NCBI GenBank assembly: GCA_014529385.2
Contig: CM043946.1
Coordinates: forward strand, 16,945,077 to 17,009,076
From: Adiantum capillus-veneris
Taxonomy: Eukaryota; Streptophyta; Polypodiopsida; Polypodiales; Pteridaceae
Reading direction: 5' to 3'
DNA length: 64,000 bases
The position numbers were made by a program, and so were the translations under genes. The notes under the pieces are model-generated. The model was not told the origin of the DNA. It ran no database searches and was given only the letters and a program-made list of their open reading frames with translations. Position 1 is the first letter of the stretch, and the number at the start of each line of letters is the position of its first letter. Below are positions 52,292 through 63,351 of the stretch, in pieces.

Positions 52292-53139
52292 AAATGGTTC
52301 AAAAACAAATTCCCAAGATGAGACAATATACCAAAATGCTCCACAGTATCTCAAGATCGACCCGACATACTACCCAATACCAACACAATGATCCTTAGAA
52401 ATGTACTACACATGCAGGATCCGGTGACCTTTTGTTCTTAACTATCCAGTAATTGCTAAGCCTCCTCACAACCATCAATCAACATAGACATACATGGTGC
52501 ATACTCTAAAGGCGGTGATCACTCTCATGTGGGATGTACCAGATTTCACTTGCCAGATGTTGTGCAAGATTGCAAAAATGATACTTACATGCATATAAGC
52601 TTTTGAAGACATCGACAAGGTTGAACACCCATGGGAGGTGTTCCTAGAAGGCAAGTAGGACATCAACTGAAACATGAAAATTGAATCCCTCTGAAGGAAT
52701 AATATTATGGGGATGTATCCCATAATGATGTTGCAATTTTGTTTCTAGGGTGGCTTATCTAGACTATTCTATTACAATTTTTCGACTTTGACATGATGAA
52801 TTGGGATTTTTGAACCTTGTGGATAATCATCCGAATTTGTAGATTAGTTTTCTTAGACCTAATATAGCCCTCCCTAAAGTTTTGTGACGATACGAGTTTG
52901 TTTAGTCGGCATAATGACGTGATGACCTAGAGCAGCAAGATAGGATATAGGTAGATTTTTAAATCAGAGAGTGATGGTTTGCTTGTTGTGTTAATATGGT
53001 TGCTTACTAGGTTTACTTCTTTATGTTGACACCCTCAAAGAGTTTGAGTGCACCATTCGAGCCACTTTCCTAAGTTTTGACATTATGTTAGTGCCAGATA
53101 GCTATGCTATAGAGGTCCATTGCGCGACTTACTAACACT
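52292..53139. other. Flanking sequence, nothing identified
   Basis: I see no gene or repeat I can support between the GypsyH 3' LTR and the Copia remnant. Confidence 0.4.
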
Positions 53140-53290
53140 AATCCTGGCAAGCACCATTGGATAGCGATGAAACATATCCTTAGATACTTGAAGAGTACAA
53201 CAAGAGGGTGTTAATGCATTGGCAATAGTGATGCATCTCTTGTTGGTTACACAGATCTAAATTATACGGGTTGTAGACACAATAGGAGAT
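53140..53290 (+). pseudogene. Copia RT-RNase H remnant
   Basis: [20 protein letters not shown] and, slightly downstream, GYTDLNYTGCRHNRR match the conserved start of Ty1/Copia RNase H (Y-x-D-x-D-[WY]-x-G). It is about 150 bp of a much older, unrelated element. Confidence 0.7.
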
Positions 53291-53341
53291 TTATGTAAGG
53301 AGGTAGCCGTAGCATAGGCTAACTCCGACAAAAAGCATCAA

Positions 53342-54141
53342 TGTAGAGAGAGAATCGCCCAGCTAGGGCATGGAAACATCACACAACTAAGAGAGCATCA
53401 TCAAACACAATGAATAAGAGGATTTAAGGGGTACTTTCTTCCAATCATAGAGAGAAGCCATGAAAGGGGCTTTCTCTTATCAAACACGCAATCCTAATCA
53501 TTAATTACTTTGTACACAATCATGTGATTGAAATTATCCTTTCACACCAATCACCCTAATCACAACTCTTAACCACACACCTACAGCAGTATGCAATTAA
53601 CACGCCTACTTCACATTAGTGTGGCCATTTCGGTCCATCCTCTCAATGCTACTACGCATGCACACACACTAATTACACACTTTGTAGAGAGAGAGAAAGA
53701 GAAGGAAGGCATAGCCTTCACACACCATGGCCAATGGTGTGGATAGAAGAGATTAATTTAAAAAGAGATTAGGCATCTAGCATCACACTAATACAATCTC
53801 ATTTCACATAATCAAGAACGAAGAAGACAGAAATAAAGTGTATTTGATTAGTAGAAATTAAGAGCTACATGGGCATGGAAATCCATGAGCCTCATGACCA
53901 TCAACTCTACAAAAAGGAGAGCTCACCCAAGAATGACTTATCTTTTGACATAAGGCTCTTTTATAAGCATGAATCTCAAGTCACTATGCATTACAATTGA
54001 GTTAAGCCCTTAGCCTTAGTCTATACAAATTGGAGCTCCTAAATGAGCCCAAGACCTTATACAATGTGAATAGGAAATATTGTATAGCACATCCCTATCT
54101 TGGCGCATAATTGGTGTAGCATGTGTTAGCCACTGCTAACA
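53342..54141 (-). repeat. Probable isolated LTR with adjoining polypurine tract
   Basis: Read on the minus strand, AGGAGGAGGGGAA (54142-54154) is followed by TGTTAGCAGTGGC, a typical tract-LTR junction. CTTATAAAAGAGCC near 53950 is a TATA box in the right place. The other end is placed at TGTAGAGAGAG (53342), which is uncertain. No partner LTR or target duplication was found. Confidence 0.45.
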
Positions 54142-54260
54142 TTCCCCTCCTCCTAATTTGGTGCACGTCCTCGTGTGCTGCTGAAGCAAAGCACAATGAC
54201 ATAGTAAAAAGCACGTCCATTAAGGAATGTTGAGCTGCAAAACATAAAAAACAAGTCATG

Positions 54261-54515
54261 AGTAGTAAAGGCCAACAAAGATGAATAAAACATGAAGTGC
54301 AATGAAAGATTATGCAAAGTGAATTTTTGCTTATAAAAGATGGATCCATCATAGCCAAAAACTAAACAACATAAAGCAAAAATTCATAAGTAGTAAAGGC
54401 CAACAAAGATGAATAAAACATGAAGTGCAATGAAAGATTATGCAAAGTGAATTTTTGCTTCTAAAAGATGGATCCATCATAGCCAAAAACTAAACAACAT
54501 AAAGCAAAAAAACAT
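54261..54515. repeat. Tandem duplication, 128 bp unit
   Basis: The unit starting AGTAGTAAAGGCCAACAAAG at 54261 repeats at 54389 with only a few differences (for example TTATAAAAG against TTCTAAAAG). No gene is supported between 54142 and 54916. Confidence 0.92.
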
Positions 54516-54916
54516 CTAAACTATTATGAATATTAAACCACTAAAAATTTCATATTTATGCATGTAACACAAAGAGTCAATTATGACTCTAGGCTAATGC
54601 AAGATCATAAACCTACTACCCAAAAAAACATATGATATCAATCTTAACAAATCATCCAAGTCTATCATGTCTATGGCCCATAAGGAAGCTCCTCATCTAT
54701 TAGTACATTGTCACTTAGCTTTTTGAAGCTCATGGAAGATTTATTTTTGGCATTTCATAGAAAAATTAAAACACATCACAACGCTATCACCCCAAGGTAA
54801 GTCTAGCTACAAATCTTGGCTCCTTGCACCCTCAAGGAGGTGTTCCAAAAGCCTACTAGTCTATCAACACGATAGCTAACCCCTATCAACCCAGGGTATC
54901 AGTTTAGGGCCTTGAC

Positions 54917-55237
54917 TGTAAAGAAAGAGGATGCAAGAGAGCTACACAAGACAAGCACACACCACACAAAGATGGAAAGCTTCTTCTTCTTCTCACAGAA
55001 AAGAGAGTACAAAATGACTAAGTGCTAAAGCTCAAAAGTAGCACATATGTACATGCGGTCACTAAGTGTGAACACGCTAGAAGCGTACTAGGCTGGCACT
55101 ATAAGTGTAGTCCAGCTTTAGAATCACTAGTAGAGATCCTCCGTGTCGGTCACCTAACGCGCCAGTGAGTAAATGTCGTAAGCGGCCAAGACCCGTAGTG
55201 GATGCCAGCTCAAGATGTAGAGCTCGAAATCTCAACA
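54917..55237 (-). repeat. Copia3 3' LTR
   Basis: 321 bp, pairing with 59847-60167. The polypurine tract on the minus strand (GAGGGGGAG) occupies 55238-55246. Confidence 0.95.
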
Positions 55238-55602
55238 CTCCCCCTCGAGCTCTGCATGTCGCAGAGTCCAAGCATAGTCCAGAAACATTGAAGCTTCTTA
55301 GCTCTGAGGGCCTTGGTAAAGATATCCGCTATCTGCTTCTCTGTGCTGACGTAGACCAAGTTGATGTCGCCCGCCAACACTCGCTCTCGAACGTAGTGGT
55401 AATGGACCTCTATGTGCTTGGTCCTGGCATGGAACACTGGGTTCCTAGCAAACTGCATGCTGCTGAGGTTGTCACAATGGATGAAAATCTGCTGGTCCAC
55501 CTGCACTCCCAAGTCCTCAAGTAATGTGCGTAGCCAAGCTACCTCGCACGCCGCAACTGCTGCACCTCTGTACTCGGCCTCTGTGCTCGATAAAGCAACC
55601 AT
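55210..55602 (-). pseudogene. Copia3 RNase H, ending inside the 3' LTR
   Basis: This 130-residue stretch follows a TAG at 55606-55608 that replaces glutamine. It holds MVALSSTEAEYRGAAVA, HCDNLSSMQFARNP and the ARTKHIEVHYHYVRERV block with IADIFTKAL. The coding frame reads through the polypurine tract (SSRGSV) and ends 28 bases inside the LTR at a TGA, so the tract and LTR edge are part of the gene. Confidence 0.9.
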
Positions 55603-55605
55603 AGA

Positions 55606-56745
55606 CTACTTTTTACTGCTCCAAGTAACAGTAGCACTCCCAAAAGAGAACATGATGCCACTCGTAGATCTCCTATCAACAAGGCTACCTGCCCAATCTG
55701 CATCTGTATACCCATACAATGCTAATGGGGCATCTGCTGCATAGAACAATGCATATTCAAGAGTCCCTTGCACATACCGAAGTGTGCATCGTACTCCATC
55801 CAAATGTGTCTTCCTCGGAAGCTGCATGAACTGACTCTCCAAGCCTACTGTGTAGCTCAAGTCTAGCCTCGTGATAGTCAAGTAGATTAGACTACCCACA
55901 ATCTTCCTGTACATCTTGACATTCTCAACAACATCACCCTTCTCTGCACTCAGCTTTGCATTCACATCCAAGGGAATAGAAATTGGCTTACAATTAGCCA
56001 TACCATACTTTGACAACATGTCCAAAGCATACTGTCTCTGTGACAGCCATACACCCTCTGGAGTCCTGATCACCTCAATGCCAAGAAAGTAGCGCAACTC
56101 GCCCAAATCTTTCATTTCAAACTCCTGTTTGAGAAGACCCTTCACATTGTCAATCTCCATAGCATTGTCACCCACAATAATAAGGTCATCTACATATATG
56201 GTAATGACCACAATCCCCACATCACTCTCACGTACATAGAGTGAATGATCAGCATGAGCTCTCCTAAACCCAATACTGACAAGATACTTGGCAATCCTGT
56301 CATACCATGCTCTAGAGCCCTGCTTTAAACCATACAAAGCTTTGAGAAGTCTGCATACATAATCTGGGTAACCTGGATCGACATAACCAGGTGGCTGATC
56401 CATATACACTTCCTCTTGAAACTCGCCATTCAAGAAGGCATTCTTTACATCCATTTGATGCATAATCCATCCTCTAGTTGCAGCCACTGCTATGACAGCT
56501 CTCACAGTCGTCATCTTTGCCACTGGAGCAAAGGTCTCCTCATAGTCTATGCCATACGTCTGTGCATAACCCTTTGCGACCAGCCTTGCCTTGTGACGCT
56601 CAATGTTACCATCAGCCTTATGCTTAGTTTTATACACCCATTTACAGCCAATAGCTTTCTTGCCACTTGGCAATGGCACCAACTCCCATGTGTCGTTTGC
56701 TTCCAATGCAGCCATCTCTTCATTCATTGCATCATCCCAATGCAC
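55606..56745 (-). pseudogene. Copia3 reverse transcriptase and start of RNase H
   Basis: A 379-residue open stretch: [73 protein letters not shown] and the catalytic TIYVDDLIIVGDN box, all intact. It continues through KIVGSLIYLTITRLDLSY and YGYTDADWAGSLVDRRSTSG. A one-base change near 56765 puts it out of frame with the upstream linker. Confidence 0.93.
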
Positions 56746-56987
56746 ATTTCCAACTGCATCCTCAAAACATGTGGGTCCACATCATGTATCACCTTAGCCA
56801 TGTAGGCTTGGTGATGCGCTAGATACCCATCATAAGTCAATTTCTGAACTGGATTTCTGACTCTGTTAGATCTGCGCGGTCCTGGGCCACTCTTTTGCCC
56901 TCTAGCATCTTCTTGTACTTTCCTTACACCAGGTGTCCTGATAGCCGGAATTCCAAATTCCTCATCAAGACTTTGTTCAGAACCATC

Positions 56988-57533
56988 TTAATCCATGTCT
57001 ACATGTGAAAACCCTGATGATGCATCAGCCATAAAGGGAGGTTCATCAACCTTTTCCTTTCCTTTTCGTGATACATTCCCTGTACCTGTTGGTGGAGTAA
57101 CCTGCGTACGTAGTCTACCATTCCATGGCTTCTCAACAGAGCCACGAGAAGACGACTCTTGTGGTCCACTCAAAACCTGTGACTGTGGCCTCACATTTTG
57201 TACAACCACATCATCTTTTACATTAGCCCCAATAGTGCCATGTGCATTACTGTACCAGCTACTCATCTCATCAAAGACTACATCTCTGCTCACTCGTAAT
57301 TCTCGTGTAGTAGGATTGTAGCACCTGTACCCCTTTTGTTCAAGGGAATATCCCACAAGAATACATTTCTCTGCTTTAGGATCCAATTTCCTACGCAACT
57401 CATCTGTTACATGCATGTAAGCTATGCAGCCAAACACTTTCAAGTGTGCCAAATCAGGCTTTGTACCTGTAAACTTTTCCTCAAGCGTTACATCATGCAC
57501 CGCAGCTGTAGGTGTCCTGTTCATAATGTACAC
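56988..57533 (-). pseudogene. Copia3 integrase tail and linker
   Basis: In frame with the upstream stretch after the TAG at 57555. It has MNRTPTAAVHDVTLEEKF, HLKVFGCIAYMHV, CILVGYSLEQKGYRCY and a Ser/Lys-rich linker. It ends at a TAA (56988-56990). Confidence 0.9.
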
Positions 57534-57554
57534 AGCTGTATTTATAGATTCAAC

Positions 57555-59081
57555 CTAGAAATGATGAGGCATGTTCTTCTCATTCATCAATGCATGTGCA
57601 ACCTCTGCAATGTGCCTGTTTTTCCTTTCTGCGACCCCATTCTGCTGTGGAGTATATCTGCATGTAAACTGCCTGCGTATACCATGCATTCGCAAAAAAT
57701 CTAAAAAATCATTAGAGAAGTACTCTCCCCCTCCATCTGACCTCAATGTCTTGATTTGCATATCTGTCTCCTTCTCAATCATGACTTTGAAGTCCTGAAA
57801 ATGACCAAACACTTCACTTTTGTTACGCATGAAGTAGACCCATACTTTCCTTGTATGGTCATCAATGAAAGAGACATAATACCTGCAACCATGTATACTT
57901 GCAGTATCGGTTGGACCCCAAACATCTGTGTGCACCACCTCAAGTGGATTTTTACATACATTGCGCTCATGTGGAAATGAGCCCTTTGACTGTTTTCCAA
58001 ACTGGCATGCTGCACACACTTTATGCATACCATCCACCTTGAATTTGGGCAAACCTTTTACAATCTGTTTTGATTGCATGCTGCGCAATCTCTGCTCATT
58101 GACATGGCCAATGCGTTTGTGCCAAATGTCAACATCAGCCACAACACATGTGCCATGTGCAAATAATGCAGCTTTTACCTTAGGCATGTCTACATTCAGC
58201 GTAAACATTCTGCCCACACATTTGCCCTCTGTGATCAGCTTACAGCCATTCTGGAAATCTTCTACATAACAGCCATTTGGATTGAAGCGAACCTGCAAAC
58301 CCTGCTCCACCATTTGTCCAACAGAAACAAGATTCTTTGTAGTGTTTGGGACATGAAGTACATCTGCTAAGTACTTTGATTTGCTACTCTTCGTATTTAG
58401 AGGTATGTCCCCTACATGAGCAATGGGGTGAGCTGTGTCATCTCCTGTCTGCACATAGCCTGACACATCTGGTTTGCGCATATCTCTAAACCACTCTCCA
58501 CGAGACGTCATGTGATTAGAGGCACCTGAAGCCACATACCAAACATCATCTTGGGTGGAATTCTCTGCAGTCATTGTATTCATGACATGCTGCATAACAA
58601 ACATGCGCTCATTTTTGTTGTCATCTGCATCTCTGCTAGTAGATGCATAGTTTCCATGTTCTCTCTTTCCACTTGCTTTTCCCTTTGGACAGTCACGTGA
58701 CATGTGACATTTTTCACCACAAGTCCAACATTCTCTGCTATCTGCAGTATGTTGCTGCCTGCTTGATCCTGCACCACGACCTCTTTGACTCCCCCTGCCT
58801 TGAGACCGGTTTCCCCTGCCACCTGTATTGTTTTGATTTGATTGGCCTTCTCGAAATTGGCCCCTGCAACCACTTGGGCCTCGACCACGACCTCTATCTC
58901 TACCTCTATTGGAGTTAGAATAGAAGGCATGTTCAGAATTATTTCTGCCATGAGAAGAAGATGTGTCAAGGTTCTTCTCCTCAAGAATAAGCATAGAAAT
59001 CAAATCTTGGAACACGGGGATGTCGTCTCTTGTATTCATGGAAGACCTGAAATGTACATACTCATCTCCTAGACCATCCAA
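57555..59081 (-). pseudogene. Copia3 nucleocapsid, protease and integrase core
   Basis: A 508-residue open stretch. It starts in the capsid (LDGLGDEYVHFRSSMN) and has an Arg/Gly-rich region with repeated RGRGR, then the CCHC knuckle CWTCGEKCHMSRDC. The protease site reads WYVASGASNHM: Asp to Ala at the catalytic residue. The integrase zinc domain (HKRIGHVNEQRL, CAACQFGKQ) and a complete core follow: HTDVWGP, FIDDHTRKVWVYF, LRSDGGGEY and NGVAERKN. It ends at TAG in place of tryptophan (MPHHF then VESIN). Confidence 0.93.
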
Positions 59082-59558
59082 TCATGCACGGGCAATGTCA
59101 TCGTCTTCCACTGAGACTTTAATAGATCCAAGAGCCTCGATGATACTCTTGATCTTCAAAGCATAATCATTGATGGAGAGGTTGTTCCTCTTAACCAAAT
59201 TTAGCTCCGACTTTAGTTGAAGCTTCCTGCCCTTGGTGTTCACCTCGAACACTCTACCTAAGTTTTTCCATGCAATGGCAGGGGTTTCAGCATCCTGTAG
59301 ATAGCCCATCATGCCATCTGTGATGCTCATAGAAAGCCAATACATCACTTTGCTCTGGCCTTGTTGCCAGTCCCTCAAAGCTTTCCTTTGTTCTGCTGTA
59401 GCATTTGCCTCGGGAATCTCTGGTTCCTTTTCATTGTCTCCTTCTACATAGTCCCAATAACCTTTTTCTTTTAGGGAATTTGTTATTCTGAACTTCCATG
59501 CAGGGTAGTTATTTTTCTCAAGCTTCTCAGTGACAATCTGACTGAAACCGTCAAACAT
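59082..59558 (-). pseudogene. Copia3 gag N-terminal part
   Basis: The frame starts at ATG 59558 (MFDGFSQIVTEKLEKNNYPA) and runs 158 residues through the typical Copia gag fold (WKFRITNSLKEKGYWDYV, AIAWKNLGRVFEVNTKGRK). A TGA at 59082-59084 separates it from the in-frame remainder at 59081. The start lies 288 bases downstream of the 5' LTR. Confidence 0.92.
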
Positions 59559-59834
59559 CTTGAAGCACTAAGACAAAATAGTTGCAATGTGCAAAAACCT
59601 GCAAATCTACTGAACCTGCTATGGTGGTACCTGTAACGCTTTCTACACTCAACGAGTGTCCACAATCAAGAGTACATACAACCACTGTACTTGTACAGTA
59701 AATCTCTGTGTACTACACTTTCGAGACCTGTTTAGAAACTTGTACGAAAAACCTAAAAATTTGCATCTGGTCGTGGATTGCGAACGAAGGGATTGTGATG
59801 CTCTTGCTCTCTTAGCCTCTCTTGCATGCACCAG

Positions 59835-59846
59835 GCTCTGATACCA
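59835..59846 (-). promoter_or_regulatory. Copia3 primer-binding site, tRNA-iMet
   Basis: A perfect TGGTATCAGAGC on the minus strand, directly abutting the 5' LTR with no spacer. Confidence 0.93.
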
Positions 59847-60167
59847 TGTAAAGAAAGAGGATGCAAGAGAGCTACACAAGACAAGCACACACCACACAGA
59901 GATGGAAAGCTTCTTCTTCTTCTCACAGAAAAGAGAGTACAAAATGACTAAGTGCTAAAGCTGAAAAATAGCACATATGTACATGCGGTCACTAAGTTCG
60001 AACACACTAGAAGCGTACTAGGCTGGCACTTTAAGTGTAGTCCAGCTGTAGAATCACTAGCAGAGATCCTCCGTGTCGGTCACCTAACGCGCCAGTGAGT
60101 AAATTCCGTAAGCGGCCAAGACCCGTAGTGGATGCCAGCTCAAGATGTAGAGCTCGACATCTCAACA
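59847..60167 (-). repeat. Copia3 5' LTR
   Basis: 321 bp from TGTAAAGAAAGAGG to TCTCAACA as read on the plus strand. It differs from 54917-55237 at about a dozen positions. Confidence 0.95.
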
Positions 60168-61805
60168 TTGACCAGGCGATCCAAGGTGATTCCGCTCACC
60201 TACTAAAGTGCCAAAAAGACGTTAGGGCTCACATAGATACAAACATAACATATAAATTTCATTTTCATGTGTGTAGTAGCATTTTTGCTACTCTTTTTGG
60301 AAAAAAATTTATACATTTGTTCATTTTTTTCATTGTTTATTTCTTCCGCAATGAGAGTGCTTATGACAAATGGACTAAGGGACTAAATCCTAATCATAGC
60401 CCTAGATCATGTTAGAAATGAATGGAGTATTAAGACAATCACTAGGAGTCTAGGACAAACAAGTAATGATCCTATATTAACCTAAGGTCAAGGTAAATTA
60501 CTCCATGACACACATAAAGCCAAAATTAAAATGAGTTTAATATTCATAAAGCAAAGTGTTGAAACTTTCATGTATGCCTAGCTTTTAAAAATGAAAGGAA
60601 CCATAGCTTAGAATCAAATTCACCCAATCCAAGCCAAGAAGAAGTGTAATGATAAGCAAAAGAGCAATATTATGGAAGGATTTCACCTATCTGTGCTCTT
60701 TGGAGTATCCTTGAGCAAATCATCCACTTTAGTAGAGGCCCCTTCATTGCTTTTATTTGCAAGCCCAGCTTCTTGAATCTAAGTGTTAACAAACACAAGC
60801 TCCAAAATCCATTTTTTGAAAGCCAAGAAAAACACACAAAAGCTTTATTGAAAAACTAAAGCTAGGCTGTCAAATAAACAAATATGCCAAAGGGGAAAAA
60901 CCCAAGGGGAAAAAAGTTCCTTTGGTAATGCACATGATTCCCTTTAGTAGAAAGTGTATTCATATACAACATAAATGAGAGAGAAAATTCTTCTACACAA
61001 GAAAATTTGCAATGTCAAATCATCTCATGCATGATTCAAATTTGATGAATTACTAGCCCAAGTGAAATGTGCAATTTTAAGTCAAGCTAATGGAGCGATC
61101 ATTCAACTTTTTAAAATGATATGGCTCTTGAAATCCAAATTGTGGAAATTAAAGTACTGAAAATTTTAGCTAAACTCTAGCTCAAATGAAATTTAGAATT
61201 TTCACTCCAAAGCGATGAGCTAGTGGAAGGGCTTTGTAGAAGGCGAGGATAGTCCCAATAGGCAAGAACTGCTCCTTAGAAGACCGACCAGCAAGAACAG
61301 CTACACTGGCAGTAATTATAGCAGTTATTGTAGTAACTTTGTAAGCCTGTAAATAGGAGCCACTACACTGTATCCTGGGCTTTTTGGACTTTTGGCTTAC
61401 GGGCTTATGCTTATAGACTTTTAGCTTCATAATCTTTTGGCTTTCAACCCTGTAATCACTTACTCCTGTAATCAATCCTCAGACTTCATTTGAGCTTAAG
61501 CCTGTTGTACATTGTACTCGTTATCTTTGTAGTGTTGATTTGAATCTATAATACCATTCCTAGTCTTCCAATTTGTGTCTTCCATTTCAGTACATTATTC
61601 CAGTTCAGCTCTCTGTTTTAGTTTAGTAATTAATTCTAGTCCTCACTAACTGAACTATATAGATAATCAGTAGTTTGAACTCTAATACTGGAACATTTGT
61701 TTTAAGAGGCCACCTCTCATTCCATATTGGCAATCACGGTGGCTAGAGCTAATTGCTCTTAGACCAACGAGCACTATCTCCCAATTAGAATTCTTAGCTA
61801 CAAAC
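60168..61805. other. Noncoding region, possible GypsyM LTR and leader
   Basis: No gene is supported. The section from about 61320 to 61690 is pyrimidine-rich with repeated CCTGTAATC-like words and precedes the GypsyM gag, so it may include the end of that element's 5' LTR. I could not place LTR ends or a primer site. Confidence 0.35.
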
Positions 61806-63351
61806 ATGCCGCCCAGAGTCAGTCGTGGCCGAAAATCATCAACCAGGTTTTGCACTGATTCCATACGAGTCGACCCTGTTCCAAAAGTGTCAACAAGAGA
61901 GTCTGATACTGAGAGGGATCCCAAGAGTGAGACTGAGTCTCAGGGGGAGCAGAGTAATGTTGAAGAGGCTAGAGACTCTCAGCATTCTAGTCACTCAAGG
62001 AGGAGAAGGGTTTGAGCATGAGGAACACAGAACCAGGACTCAAGGGTCTAGGGCCACACACAAGACAGCTGAGGCCAAGGGTAGCAAAGGTAGTCATCAT
62101 AGTACAAGGACAAGAAAGCCAAGGTCAAGACTGAGATTGAATTTGAAAAGGAAGGTCACCGGGATAACGACACTAATCATTACCGGAAGCCATCCAGACG
62201 CAGTCAGGCTACCAAGACCAAAGGAACCAGAGATGATATAGACAGGCATGCTTACTCTGCTTCTTTCAAGATCTCTTTTCCAGTTTTCAAAGGCAGAAGA
62301 AAAGATGATCGTGATGTCCACATTCAAGCCTTTGAGAAACTTGCTGATTTAAAGCATATTGATGAAGATGACTGGGGAGAGTATTTTCCTCAAACACTGA
62401 AGGATGCGGCAAGAAAATGGTATTACCACTATCCAGCTTGCCAGCTTAGGTCTTACAATAAACTAAACCAGGCTTTCAAGCTTGAGTACTTAGAAAATAG
62501 AGGCAATGAAGACATTTTTTGTGAGATGTACAAGATCAAGCAAGGAAAATTGTCTGTAAGAAGCTATGTGAAAAAGATCAAAGAGTTGACCAGGCAGCTG
62601 CAAGAACAACCTTCAAAAAATGACTATGTGCATGGTTTCTAAATGCATTTTGTAGCAAGAATCTGAGAGAGCAAGAGGTACCTACACCCACAAAGAAGTT
62701 TAATGACTTGGTACAGAGAGCTCTGAAGCTCAAGCAGCAAGCTAAGAAGGAGCGAAGCCATAAGAAGCGGAGGTCTAGTAGTAGCAGCTCTTCTACGGAG
62801 AATTCCAACTCCAATGAGACTTCTAGCAGTTATGATAGTAGTTCAGATGAAAAGAGCAAGGACAAGGCTAAGAAAGGGTCTTGGTCCCAAAAATCAACCA
62901 AATGGCCAGGCAGATTGTTGAAATGAGCCAGACCAGACCACCAATCAGGAAGATGGAAACTTGGTGCTCCAAATGAAAATCCAGAGATCATGTTTCCAAC
63001 AAATGCCCACAGTGCACGTACTGCAAAGCATATGGCCATCTGTGGAATAACCGTGGCATTTGAATCCATCATTTCAAGAAAGGTAAGGATCTGTCTCTAA
63101 TTGCATTTACCAATGCCAAATCAGCTAAGGTAGAGACGACCAGTGGACACAAAGAGGAAAATTCAGGTACCAATGGGACTGGTACCAGACACGGCAGATA
63201 CCAAGGGGGTAGTGGCCAAGGCTGATGAGGTCGTGAAAATTTCCAGAAGCAAAGTCTTAATTGCTATAGTTGTGGGAAATATGGGCACTTTGCAGCTCAG
63301 TGTCCAGATGCACCCAATACTAAGGCTACTGAGGAATAAGCGCCAGAACTA
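61806..63351 (+). pseudogene. GypsyM gag with three zinc knuckles (broken)
   Basis: The frame opens at ATG 61806 (MPPRVSRGRKSS) with a charged Ser/Glu-rich N-terminus that stops at 62013, and resumes in the same frame. At 62103-62642 lies a Gypsy gag capsid domain: FKGRRKDDRDVHIQAFEKLA, LKDAARKWYYHYP and YLENRGNEDIF with SVRSYVKKIKELTRQL. In frame 2 (62708-62926) a Ser-rich, RS-like tract follows. Frame 1 then carries three CCHC knuckles at 62965-63006, 63013-63054 and 63262-63303. The first lost its second Cys to TGA and the second lost its last Cys to Arg. Only CYSCGKYGHFAAQC is intact. Confidence 0.82.

Larger units (their letters stand above)
54917..60167 (-). mobile_element. Copia3: complete Ty1/Copia element, minus strand
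   Basis: This 5.25 kb element has 321 bp LTRs (54917-55237 and 59847-60167) and a perfect TTGAC target duplication (54912-54916 and 60168-60172). LTR divergence is about 4 percent by eye. Gag, protease, integrase, RT and RNase H are all present in order. Damage is limited to four stops, one frameshift and a protease active-site change. Confidence 0.95.

Noticed and set aside
2041-52296. GypsyH target-site duplication
   Set aside because: AAACA and AAATG share only the first three bases, so I do not claim a duplication. The pairing of the two LTRs rests on primer site, polypurine tract and internal order.
61182-61475. Minus-strand 97-codon open frame
   Set aside because: No domain and opposite to the GypsyM direction; composition reflects AT-rich sequence.
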